The notes beneath the pieces are model-generated. The model made no database searches. It saw only the letters and a list, made by a program, of their open reading frames with translations, and was not told the origin of the DNA. DNA of 64,000 nucleotides from Aquimarina muelleri DSM 19832 (GTDB lineage Bacteria > Bacteroidota > Bacteroidia > Flavobacteriales > Flavobacteriaceae). How positions within the stretch are numbered: the stretch's first letter is position 1; each line of letters starts with the position of its first letter. Of the stretch, positions 33,256 to 42,277 are shown in pieces. Made by a program: the position numbers and the translations under genes. The DNA is taken from positions 62,001 through 126,000 of the forward strand of contig NZ_AUML01000015.1 in assembly GCF_000430665.1 (NCBI RefSeq), given 5' to 3'.

Positions 33256-36234
33256 TTATTGTTCGTTATTCAGGTAAAATAGATTGGAAGAATCAATTTC
33301 TTTTTTTTCAAAATCAGGACCGCTCCAATATACTTTTAAGCCAATATTGTCTGAGCATTGAAAGTACTTTATTGTAAACCTATGCAACCCTCTAGATAAA
33401 ATTATATTATTTTTTTGAGTGAAACTAAACGATTTTCTTCCGTCACTTTCAAATAGTTCTTTGTTGTCAATCAATAATTGCGCACCATCATTGGCTGCTA
33501 TTTCAAAGTTGTATAATCCGTTTTTAGGAATATTAATAAAACCATCAAATTCAAAACCTATCCATTCATCCCTTAATCTAGATTGTATATTTATATTGTC
33601 AGTTTTTCCTTTTTGTACAGGTTCATCATCAGAAAAATCATAAACAGATCTAAAAATACCTTCATAGTACTTATAAGAAAGCCCGTTTTCAAGTTTATTT
33701 TTTAATTTCTGAGGATCTACACTTTCTAGTTTCTCTAAAAATAATGGAGTAGTGTAACTAGATCTTAGATTACCTTTAAAAGCTTTTATTTTTAAGGAGG
33801 TAGTTTCTTTTATTTCGAAAGGAGTAGTGTATTTTGCACTATTTTTTGTGGGTTCGCTACCATCTGTTGTATAGTATATTTCTGCATCTTTTGTGTCGCA
33901 ATCTAAAGAGATGGTTTTGGTATCCAGAAATGTGGTGTAATCTGATTTTAAGTAAGGAATGTTTACTGTTTTTTGAGTGTCAGACATAGGTCTGTTGGAT
34001 AGATCGGTACCCCAAGTTTTATTAGGTGTATCTGTCATTTCAAAAACTAGTTCTCCTCCATTTAAAATATCTTCATGTTTAAGGTATGTATTAGGGTAAT
34101 CTTTTCCATTTAACTTTAAAGATGAAAAGTGAATATTTTTTTTACTGGCATTATTCGCTTTTATGGTAAATATTTTTCCATTATCCAAATGAATTTCAGC
34201 TTTTTCGAAAGTAGGGCTTCCAATTACATATTCTGGAGCTCCAGGAGTTACAGAGTAAAATCCAAGACTGCTAAGTACATACCATGCAGACATTTGTCCG
34301 CAGTCATCATTACCACATAATCCATCAGGTTCCGAAGTGTACATTTCATTCAATATCTTATGGATTGTTGTTTGGGATTTCCATGGTTTACCAGCATAAT
34401 TATATAGGTAAGCAAGGTGATGACTAGGTTCATTACCGTGAGAATATTGACCTATAAGTCCAGAAACATCTGAATCTTCACTAATTTCTTCACCAGAGTT
34501 TTTAGAAAATAAATTGTCTAACCATTGATTAAATTTTTGATCACCACCAACTAGATCAATCACACTAGCTATATCATGTGGGACAAAAAGGCTGTATTGA
34601 TATGAATTTCCTTCTGTGAAATTAAAGTTGTAGGTTTTTTCTACCGATGTGGGATTAAAATCTTCGTACCATTCTCGGTTAGAGTATCTGGGTCTCATAA
34701 AACCTGTTTGTTTATCAAATAAGTTAACAAAAAATCGGGATCTTTTAGAGTATTCCTCGTAGATGTCTGTTTTATCTAAAGCTTTTGCCATTTGTGCAAT
34801 ACACCAATCATCATAGGCATACTCTAACGTTTTGGATACAGATTGACTACTTTTGTTAGAAGGAACAAACCCTAATTCGGTATAATAATTAATACCTCTT
34901 TTTTTTACATTAGAGCTTTCTATCATTGCTTGTAGGGTTTTTTCAGGATCTATATTTGTAATTCCTTTTAAATACGCGTCGGCTATGACAGAGACTCCAT
35001 GATATCCTATCATGCACCTAGTGTCATTTGCTGCGAGTTCCCACATTGGAATTTCTCCAAATTGTTCATGTTTTTTTTGTAATGTAACTACAATATCTCT
35101 GGTTACTTTTGGTTCTATAATAGTTAATAAGGGGTGTAGACCTCTAAATGTATCCCATAAGGAAAAAACAGTATAATTATTAAACCCTTCTGCTGTATGG
35201 ATTTTATCATCCATACCTCGATATTTACCATCTATATCGTTATATAAGTTTGGGGTTAATAAGCTATGATATAATGAGGTGTAGAAAATTTCTTTTTTAT
35301 CTTCATCGCTATCTGTGATTTTTATTTTGCTTAATGAAGTATTCCATATTTCTTTCGCTTCGTTTTTAATTTTATCAAAATCCCAATGAGTAAGTTCTTT
35401 TTTTAGGTTTTTCCTTGCTCCTTCTATACTAACTGCAGAGAGAGCTACTTTTACCAGAATTTCATCTTCTGAGCTATCAAAATTAAGAGCTGCTATTATT
35501 TTTTTATCATTAAATTCTGAACCAGTATTTTCAATTTTTTGTCCATTAAGAATTTGATAGGATGTTATAGGTTTAGAAAATTGTGCAACAAAATATTGAC
35601 GTTGATTTCCTGCCCAAGCTTTAGATCTTCGATATCCTGCTATTTCTGTTGTGCTAATAATTTCAAACTTTGCTTCGATTACTGGATCTCTATGTTCAAG
35701 ATCAATAATGATACTGGTGCTATCTGTTTTTGGATAGGTATATCGGTGTACTCCAACTCTTTTTGTTGTTGTTAATTCTGCTTTTATATTATAATCATCT
35801 AAGGTGACAGAGTAATATCCAGGTTCTGCAAATTCACGATTATGAGAATATCTAGAACGATATCCTGAATCAGGGTTTTCGGGACTACCTGCATTGTATT
35901 TTATTTTTCCTGTAACAGGTATGAATAAAATATCGCCTAAATCAGGAACTCCTGTGCCAGAAAGATGGGTGTGTGTAAAACCAATAATAGAGGAGTCTGT
36001 GTAATCATATCCAGCGCATGCAGGCCAGCTGGTATGATCGTTTCTGGTGTCTGGACTTAGTTGTACCATTCCGAACGGTAACATAGGCCCAGGGAATGTA
36101 TGTCCAGGGGATTTTGTACCAATAAAAACATCAACATAATCTACAGGCTGTTTTATTTTTATATTAGAACAGCTTATTCCTAAGCCCCCTAGTATAAAAA
36201 AGATAAGTGTTTGTTTTATTATAAAACATTTCAT
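33256..36234 (-). CDS. GH92 alpha-mannosidase with chitobiase-C and PA14 domains
   Basis: 992 residues, lipoprotein (LGGLGISC). Residues about 30-740 are GH92: YVDVFIGTKSPGHTFPGPMLPFGMVQLSP, HGNEPSHH and GNDDCGQMSAWY. About 755-840 is a chitobiase/hexosaminidase C-terminal-type domain (IYYTTDGSEPTKNSAKY, KIKAFKGN), and about 850-992 is a PA14 domain (YYEGIF, IPKNGLYNFEIAANDGAQLLID, GLHRFTIKYFQ). The added modules are likely glycan-binding. It is the first enzyme gene after susD (122 bp) and probably handles the surface-exposed, branched substrate, while the shorter paralogue may trim products. Confidence 0.94.
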   Translation of the reverse strand: MKCFIIKQTLIFFILGGLGISCSNIKIKQPVDYVDVFIGTKSPGHTFPGPMLPFGMVQLSPDTRNDHTSWPACAGYDYTDSSIIGFTHTHLSGTGVPDLGDILFIPVTGKIKYNAGSPENPDSGYRSRYSHNREFAEPGYYSVTLDDYNIKAELTTTKRVGVHRYTYPKTDSTSIIIDLEHRDPVIEAKFEIISTTEIAGYRRSKAWAGNQRQYFVAQFSKPITSYQILNGQKIENTGSEFNDKKIIAALNFDSSEDEILVKVALSAVSIEGARKNLKKELTHWDFDKIKNEAKEIWNTSLSKIKITDSDEDKKEIFYTSLYHSLLTPNLYNDIDGKYRGMDDKIHTAEGFNNYTVFSLWDTFRGLHPLLTIIEPKVTRDIVVTLQKKHEQFGEIPMWELAANDTRCMIGYHGVSVIADAYLKGITNIDPEKTLQAMIESSNVKKRGINYYTELGFVPSNKSSQSVSKTLEYAYDDWCIAQMAKALDKTDIYEEYSKRSRFFVNLFDKQTGFMRPRYSNREWYEDFNPTSVEKTYNFNFTEGNSYQYSLFVPHDIASVIDLVGGDQKFNQWLDNLFSKNSGEEISEDSDVSGLIGQYSHGNEPSHHLAYLYNYAGKPWKSQTTIHKILNEMYTSEPDGLCGNDDCGQMSAWYVLSSLGFYSVTPGAPEYVIGSPTFEKAEIHLDNGKIFTIKANNASKKNIHFSSLKLNGKDYPNTYLKHEDILNGGELVFEMTDTPNKTWGTDLSNRPMSDTQKTVNIPYLKSDYTTFLDTKTISLDCDTKDAEIYYTTDGSEPTKNSAKYTTPFEIKETTSLKIKAFKGNLRSSYTTPLFLEKLESVDPQKLKNKLENGLSYKYYEGIFRSVYDFSDDEPVQKGKTDNINIQSRLRDEWIGFEFDGFINIPKNGLYNFEIAANDGAQLLIDNKELFESDGRKSFSFTQKNNIILSRGLHRFTIKYFQCSDNIGLKVYWSGPDFEKKEIDSSNLFYLNNEQ

Positions 36235-36356
36235 AATTCTTATTTTTTGACTAATACTATCTATATTTTAGTAATATGAGAAAGACAGAATCTAAAAATG
36301 ATCCTGCCTTAATCTTAAAACAACAAACAATAATTTATATAGCAACTCATTTATAT

Positions 36357-38036
36357 TTAGTATCCAGAATTTTGTTTTAAAGCCCCTTTAGAGGAGTTAA
36401 TTGCGTCTAGTGGAATTGGATAATATTCATTTTTTTGACTAGTAAAATTAGCTCCATTAAGATATACTCGTTTAGAAGATTCTTCATTAATGTATTTGTT
36501 TAATACTTGTGGAGCTATCCCCCATCGAACAAGGTCAAAAAAGCGATGTCCTTCGGATGCTAATTCTAATCTTCTTTCAAAGCGAACAGCTTTGATCGCA
36601 TATTCTTTATCAGGAAATGATGTATATTGATTAATTCTATAGTTTGCTGCTGGGGTACCGTCTGGATTTTTTACAAATCCATCAGGATTAGCAGCTCTTG
36701 CTCTTATTTGGTTTACCAAATTCATAGCCTCTCCTAATAATCCATTTTCTGCATAAATCTCTGCTCTCCATAGTAGTATATCAGAATATCTTATTAATGG
36801 GGTGTTTATAGCATTATATTGTGGTGCACTGGCAGCAGAAATTGTTCCTTCTTGAGATTTTAGAACTTCATGTTTTTTTCCTACATAAGGACCACCATTA
36901 GATTGATCCCGTATCCATCTAGATCCGGGCATAGGCCCCCAACCAAGGTATTCAATACCTCTTCTGCCTACTGTCCAGTCCAATCTAGGGTCTAGGTTTC
37001 CGGTATAAAGAGTAGTAAATGGTTCGTCTGAATTTATGCCTTGATCGTTGGTAACATCAGATTCATTAAAAGAATCTAATAATGGCAATCCATTTGTGTC
37101 TGTTTTAAATGCATTAACCAGATTTTGACTAGGCTGAAAAAAACCACAACATCCTCCTCCGGGAGCATCAGATCCATAAGGGTGATTTAATCGGTTACCT
37201 CTATTTCCATTAATATAACCATCTCCACCATCATTTACAGAATTTTGAACAGCAAATACAGATTCAGAATTATTATCTTTTTCTCCATTAAAATTATCAT
37301 GATAATTAGGTACTAATTGATAAGGACCTTCGTTAATTATATTATCTAGAACAGTGCTTGCAGCTTGATGATCTTTTTGAAACATATGTGCTTTTGCTAG
37401 GTATGATTTTGCGACCCAAGAAGTAGCTCTTCCTATTTCATCTTGAGTTTCAGGAAGATTATTTATTGCGTAAATAAGATCTTCTTCAATCATAGGCCAT
37501 GCATCTATTTCATTGGAAGGGGTTTCTGTAAGGCCTCTAGTAATAAATGGGATGTTATTCCAAATTTTCTTAGCATCCATATGATAATATGCCCTTAAGA
37601 AACGTGCTTCTGCACCAAATACTATTAATTTTTCTTTAGCAGTACCTTCTTCTATAGCTTTTTCTATAGACTCTAAGGTTTGATTGGCTCTGGATACACC
37701 TTCAAATAGAGATTCCCATTTTCTGGTAACATAGATGTTAGTCGTTCCTGAGGAGAATCGCTCTACATCATTCAATGGCGGTTGGTCATCTATAGAAGAT
37801 CCTTTATGAAAATCATCAGAAGCTACATCTCCTAACGCCCAGTTAGATGCAGGAGCCCAGAAATAACCTGGGTTGCCGTCTAGTATAGCATACGCACTTG
37901 TAAGTTGCAGATCTACCCATTTCTCATTATATTCTATTAGACCTTCAACAAGAGCTCCTTGTGGTTCGATCTCAAGTTCTCTATCACAAGAAAGTATGCA
38001 AAGAACTACGGATATAAAAATGATTATTTTTTTCAT
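36357..38036 (-). CDS. susD: RagB/SusD family glycan-binding lipoprotein
   Basis: 559 residues. Lipoprotein signal with Cys17 (VVLCILSC), SusD N-terminal domain (SRANQTLESIEKA, FGAEARFLRAYYHMDAKKIW, the TPR-like region) and the C-terminal part with IRYSDILLWRAEIYAENG, LVNQIRARA, RFERRLELASEGHRFFDLVRWG and EYYPIP. Acts as the lid of the SusC channel. The glycan-binding insertion lies around residues 260-330. It follows susC by 82 bp. Confidence 0.96.
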   Translation of the reverse strand: MKKIIIFISVVLCILSCDRELEIEPQGALVEGLIEYNEKWVDLQLTSAYAILDGNPGYFWAPASNWALGDVASDDFHKGSSIDDQPPLNDVERFSSGTTNIYVTRKWESLFEGVSRANQTLESIEKAIEEGTAKEKLIVFGAEARFLRAYYHMDAKKIWNNIPFITRGLTETPSNEIDAWPMIEEDLIYAINNLPETQDEIGRATSWVAKSYLAKAHMFQKDHQAASTVLDNIINEGPYQLVPNYHDNFNGEKDNNSESVFAVQNSVNDGGDGYINGNRGNRLNHPYGSDAPGGGCCGFFQPSQNLVNAFKTDTNGLPLLDSFNESDVTNDQGINSDEPFTTLYTGNLDPRLDWTVGRRGIEYLGWGPMPGSRWIRDQSNGGPYVGKKHEVLKSQEGTISAASAPQYNAINTPLIRYSDILLWRAEIYAENGLLGEAMNLVNQIRARAANPDGFVKNPDGTPAANYRINQYTSFPDKEYAIKAVRFERRLELASEGHRFFDLVRWGIAPQVLNKYINEESSKRVYLNGANFTSQKNEYYPIPLDAINSSKGALKQNSGY

Positions 38037-38118
38037 GTATTTATATTTTGAATGTTTTTGTAATAACTATAACAGATATGTTTTTAAGTAAAACAAAATG
38101 TTTTTTCTAACGTATGAT

Positions 38119-41100
38119 TTACAGACTAAGGTTAACCCCTAAAAGAAATGACTTTGCAACAGGATATGCTCCTCTATCAATACCTATATCTAAATTACCA
38201 GAAGTACCTCCATATTGTAAATTAATTTCAGGGTCTAAACCAGAATATTTAGTCCATGTATATAAGTTCTTTGCTTGAATATAAAATCTTAATTTTTCAA
38301 TTTTCAATTTTGATATTATTTGCTCAGGTAAACTATAGCCTAATTGTACATTCTTTACCCTAAGGTAAGATCCGTCTTCTATGTAATAGTTACTTGCACT
38401 AGAGTAATGTTCTGCAGGACTATTTGTTAATTGTGGTAATGTGCCCGAAGTATTTGTAGGACTCCATGAATTTAAATAGTTTCTGCTTTTTGCACCTGGA
38501 AAACTATTGAAATCTGTAAAAAATTTAGTGAAATTATAGATATCGTTCCCTTGGCTTCCTTGAAAGAATATGGAGAAATCAAAATTTTTGTAGTCAAACC
38601 CTGTAGTAAAGCTATACGTGAAATCTGGGTGAGGATTTCCTATAAAACCCCTGTCTTTGTCTGTAATTACACCATCATTGTTAAGATCTCTGTATTTAAA
38701 CGTTCCAACATCATAACCAGAGTATTTAGCTGCTGTAGCAAGTTCTGCTTGGTTTTGTATAATGCCATCAATAATAAACCCATGAAAAGAAGAAATGGGT
38801 TGACCAGCTTGCGTTCTTGCGGGTCTAGTTTCTCTTGCCAAGTTTCCTTCTATAAAATAGTCTGAATTATCTCCTAATTCTTTTACTTTGTTTTTATAGG
38901 CGGATATATTTACAGAAGTATTAAATTTTAAATCCTTACTAATTTGCTTACTATACCCTAGGGATAGATCGAATCCATTATTTTCTACTGTTCCTCTATT
39001 TAAGTATTTTGCTTGAGCATTACCTATAATAGTTGCATTAGCTTGTTTTTGAATTAATAATTTTTTGGTAACTGAATTATATAGTTCTAAATTAAATTGA
39101 AAAGTATTGTTAAATAAAGCACCATCAATCCCTATATTTTTTGTGCTTGTATACTCCCATGTTAAATTTTTATTACCAATAATAATTTGACTATATCCAG
39201 GCAAAACATTTGAATTGGCACCTAATAAGTCATAATTTGTATCATCGTTATTGATATACTGGCTATATATTCTTCCTTGTGGAATACTTTCGTTTCCTAA
39301 TTCTCCGTATCCAGCTTTTATTTTAAGATCATTAATAAAAGAAACATTTTGCATAAATGGCTCATTAGATATTCTCCATGCAGCACTGTAACCAGGAAAT
39401 AAATCAGCTCTATTGTCTTCGGCAAATTTAGAAGAAGCATCTCTTCGTAGGGAAGCAGATACTAGATATTTGTCTTTGTAATTATAATCTACTTTACCAA
39501 ATACTGAAAAATACCCACTTTTATTCCCTGTACCATTATTATCTCTTGTTCCTTCTCCTCTGTTTAGATATCTGTAATTTATATCATTAATCAGAAACTC
39601 TGTTCTTGATGCACTTAAGAATTTATTTTGTGTTTTGTTACTTTCTGTACCAGCCATGATATCAAGATTATGTTCTCCAAAAGTTTTTGAATAACTAAGC
39701 GTGTTAAACCATGTAGTTGCGATAGCATAATTATTTGTTTCTGTTAATCTATTAACATTATTAGGTTCTGCTACTTCTGGATTTAAAAATGTAAAAAAGG
39801 AAGCGTTATTAGTATCGTAGTCAACACCTAAATTGGTTTTGAAGGTAAAATTCTTTAGAAAATCTATTTCTGCATAAATACTACCGATAGTTCTAATTCT
39901 TCTTGTTAAATTATCTTTGTTTCGTGTAGCACTTGCTACAGGGTTAATACCATTGCCCAAACCAGCACTTTGTGGGCCAGCATAATTGCCTGCAATGTCG
40001 TATACAGGGATTATAGGTTGTGCTCTATAAAGGAAAGAAATATCTCCATCTGTAAATTGACTTCCTGTAGAGCCTACTCTATCTGAGTATGAGATGTTAA
40101 AAGATTCTCCTATTCTAAAATTATTAGATATTTTAAATTCTGAATTTACTCGTAATACATATCGGTTAAATGATGTATGCAATGTTACACCATCTTGTGT
40201 CAAAGCTCCCATTCCTACATGAAATTTTGCGTTTTCAGAGCCTCCAGAAATTCCTAGATTATAATTTTGAACAAAAGCAGCGTTAAAATACTCATCAAAC
40301 CAGTCTGTACCATTTTTGTTAGCCCTTGTGATTTTATTGTTTTCTGGATCATAAGCAGATAAATCTGTAACAAAGGATCCTGTTGGAGTCAAGAAAGTAG
40401 GTAAAATAGGTCTAGCCCCATTACCGTATTGAGGATGAGAAGGTGCGGTGCCATCATTTAAAAAACGAGCCCAAACTATGTCTGCGGTTTCTTGTGGAGA
40501 TAATAAATCTGGAAAAGAAGATTCTGGAACATTATCTATACCGAGATATGAATCAAAGGTAAATTTTGTATCACTATTATATTTTCCTCCTTTTGTGGTG
40601 ATAAGAATAACCCCATTGGATGCTCTAAACCCATAAATAGCAGAGGAAGAGGCATCTTTTAATATTTGCATAGATTCTATATCGGCAGGGTTTAATTGAT
40701 TTATTCCTGTAGTTGTTGGTGTACCGTCGATTACATATAAAGGATCATTGTTGTTAATTGTTCCAAAACCTCTTATTCTTACCATTGCTTCTCCTCCTGG
40801 TCCTCCTTCAGAACTTACTGTTACTCCAGAAGCAAGTCCTTGTAAAGATTGCTCTATGTTTACAGGAGATGTTGCTGCAAGATCTTCAGCTTTTACAACG
40901 GTAACAGATCCAGTTATGTTTCTTACCGATTGTTTTGAGTATCCAGTTACTACAATTTCATCTAATTGATTAGAGTTTTCTTGCATAATGATATCATACA
41001 CTCCAGATTTTACTACTGTTATGTTTTGAGGTTCCATACCTAGATAGCTAAATAATAATGTTTCTCCAGGTAAAGCTTTTAAAGAATAGTTTCCATCAAA

Positions 41101-41271
41101 GTCGGTTTGTGTTCCTTTAGAAGTGTTTTTTATGATAATGTTAACACCAGGCAATAGCATCTCATTACTATCTGTTACTTTACCAGTAATTGTAACTTCT
41201 TGTGCAATTATTTTATTGGTAAATGACATGAAGGTAAGTACAAAAAATAGGTATCCTAGTTTATTCTTCAT
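38119..41271 (-). CDS. susC: SusC/RagA family TonB-dependent outer-membrane transporter
   Basis: 1050 residues. Signal peptide 1-23, a carboxypeptidase-D-like regulatory domain about 25-110 (TITGKVTDSNEMLLPGVNI, FDGNYSLKALPGETLLFSYLGM), a TonB box-like stretch and SusC signature in LDEIVVTGYS and DPLYVIDGTPTTTGINQLNPADIESMQILKDASSSAIYG, a plug of about 120-240 and a 22-strand barrel ending in FLLGVNLSL. Energised import of oligosaccharides. First gene of the locus, with a candidate -7 box 116 bp upstream. No N-terminal STN anti-sigma-interacting domain. Confidence 0.96.
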   Translation of the reverse strand: MKNKLGYLFFVLTFMSFTNKIIAQEVTITGKVTDSNEMLLPGVNIIIKNTSKGTQTDFDGNYSLKALPGETLLFSYLGMEPQNITVVKSGVYDIIMQENSNQLDEIVVTGYSKQSVRNITGSVTVVKAEDLAATSPVNIEQSLQGLASGVTVSSEGGPGGEAMVRIRGFGTINNNDPLYVIDGTPTTTGINQLNPADIESMQILKDASSSAIYGFRASNGVILITTKGGKYNSDTKFTFDSYLGIDNVPESSFPDLLSPQETADIVWARFLNDGTAPSHPQYGNGARPILPTFLTPTGSFVTDLSAYDPENNKITRANKNGTDWFDEYFNAAFVQNYNLGISGGSENAKFHVGMGALTQDGVTLHTSFNRYVLRVNSEFKISNNFRIGESFNISYSDRVGSTGSQFTDGDISFLYRAQPIIPVYDIAGNYAGPQSAGLGNGINPVASATRNKDNLTRRIRTIGSIYAEIDFLKNFTFKTNLGVDYDTNNASFFTFLNPEVAEPNNVNRLTETNNYAIATTWFNTLSYSKTFGEHNLDIMAGTESNKTQNKFLSASRTEFLINDINYRYLNRGEGTRDNNGTGNKSGYFSVFGKVDYNYKDKYLVSASLRRDASSKFAEDNRADLFPGYSAAWRISNEPFMQNVSFINDLKIKAGYGELGNESIPQGRIYSQYINNDDTNYDLLGANSNVLPGYSQIIIGNKNLTWEYTSTKNIGIDGALFNNTFQFNLELYNSVTKKLLIQKQANATIIGNAQAKYLNRGTVENNGFDLSLGYSKQISKDLKFNTSVNISAYKNKVKELGDNSDYFIEGNLARETRPARTQAGQPISSFHGFIIDGIIQNQAELATAAKYSGYDVGTFKYRDLNNDGVITDKDRGFIGNPHPDFTYSFTTGFDYKNFDFSIFFQGSQGNDIYNFTKFFTDFNSFPGAKSRNYLNSWSPTNTSGTLPQLTNSPAEHYSSASNYYIEDGSYLRVKNVQLGYSLPEQIISKLKIEKLRFYIQAKNLYTWTKYSGLDPEINLQYGGTSGNLDIGIDRGAYPVAKSFLLGVNLSL

Positions 41272-41386
41272 ATTAAAATTGATTTAGTTAATTATTTGAC
41301 TGCTGATTTTTACAATTTGTTCTTCTAAAGCAATTATGTTATTAAAGGGTTAATAATTTATTATGTTTAAAAGATTTATTTGTTAT

Positions 41387-41394
41387 CAAATTTA
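41387..41394 (-). promoter_or_regulatory. susC promoter -7 box TAAATTTG
   Basis: Exact TAnnTTTG match on the minus strand, giving a leader of about 110 nt to the susC ATG. Confidence 0.45.
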
Positions 41395-41637
41395 TAATAT
41401 GAAGTTTATTTTTTTAAATAATGGATAAATAACAGTGATTATTATTATTAAATATGTTTTTAAAAGTTTTTATTTCTTTTATTTGTAAATAATAAGCTTT
41501 GTTTAAGTGTTTTTTCTTACTAAAAAAAGAGGTTTTTGTAGAAATACGCATTGAATAATAGTTAAAATGCTGTATAAAACATTAAAAATGTTAATTTTAT
41601 GTATTTAATAGAATAACAAATAAAATTGGTATAAGCC

Positions 41638-41645
41638 TATATTTG
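41638..41645 (+). promoter_or_regulatory. lrp promoter -7 box TATATTTG
   Basis: Exact TAnnTTTG match with a partial ATTGG about 14 bp upstream in the -33 zone. Confidence 0.55.
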
Positions 41646-41711
41646 TAATTAAAAACACTTGGTTGTGTTTATATGAAAGTGTTTTTTATTTTAATAGAGT
41701 TAAAAAATAAT

Positions 41712-42173
41712 ATGGAAACATTAGATAATACAGATAAAACTATTTTACGTATCCTTCAGCGAGATTCTAAAAAAACAGCAAAAGAAATAGCTAATCTTTT
41801 AAATTTGACTGTATCTCCTATATATGAGCGTATAAAACGTTTAGAAAGCAGAGGGTTTATAGAGAAGTATGTTGCGATTGTTAATAATAAGCTTGTTAAT
41901 TTGCCTATAACGGCTTATTGTCAAGTGTCTCTTCAGTCTCATGGTGAATCGTTTATTGATAAATTCGAAAATCAAATAAAAAATTTGAAAGAAGTACAAG
42001 AGTGTTATCACATGGCAGGACAAGTAGACTTTTTGTTAAAAATTAATATGCCAAGTCTAGAAGATTATCACGAATTTATGCGGTCTAAGTTATCTAAAAT
42101 AGATAATATAGGAGTTTTAAATACGACATTCTCTTTAAAAGTTATTAAACATACTTCAGAATATTATTTGTAA
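41712..42173 (+). CDS. Lrp/AsnC family transcriptional regulator
   Basis: 153 residues from ATG 41712; the frame is also open from ATG 41673, but the family N-terminus (LDNTDKTILRILQRDSKKTAKEIA) starts right after 41712. Helix-turn-helix: NLLNLTVSPIYERIKRLESRGFIEKY. C-terminal RAM effector-binding domain (FENQIKNLKEVQECYHMAGQVDFLLKI) is complete. Usually senses an amino acid. It is divergent from susC, which makes it a possible but unproven regulator of the glycan locus. Confidence 0.93.
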   Translation: METLDNTDKTILRILQRDSKKTAKEIANLLNLTVSPIYERIKRLESRGFIEKYVAIVNNKLVNLPITAYCQVSLQSHGESFIDKFENQIKNLKEVQECYHMAGQVDFLLKINMPSLEDYHEFMRSKLSKIDNIGVLNTTFSLKVIKHTSEYYL

Positions 42174-42211
42174 CACATTTACTTGTATAAATACTGTGTT
42201 TTACACAAAAA

Positions 42212-42245
42212 AAAACACCCATTCCTTTTATAGAACAGGTGTTTT
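42212..42245. terminator. Bidirectional terminator
   Basis: 8-bp stem AAAACACC/GGTGTTTT around an 18-nt loop, with an A-run (42207-42215) on one side and T-run on the other. Lies between the convergent lrp and peptidase genes. Confidence 0.7.
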
Positions 42246-42277
42246 AAAAATATCATTAATCAATGTTATATTCGAAA

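Larger units (their letters stand above)
41272..41672. other. Divergent promoter region of susC and lrp
   Basis: 401 bp, very AT-rich. Carries two outward-facing -7 boxes, TAAATTTG on the minus strand (41394-41387) and TATATTTG on the plus strand (41638-41645), each listed separately. No other ORF, repeat or RNA seen. Confidence 0.5.
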
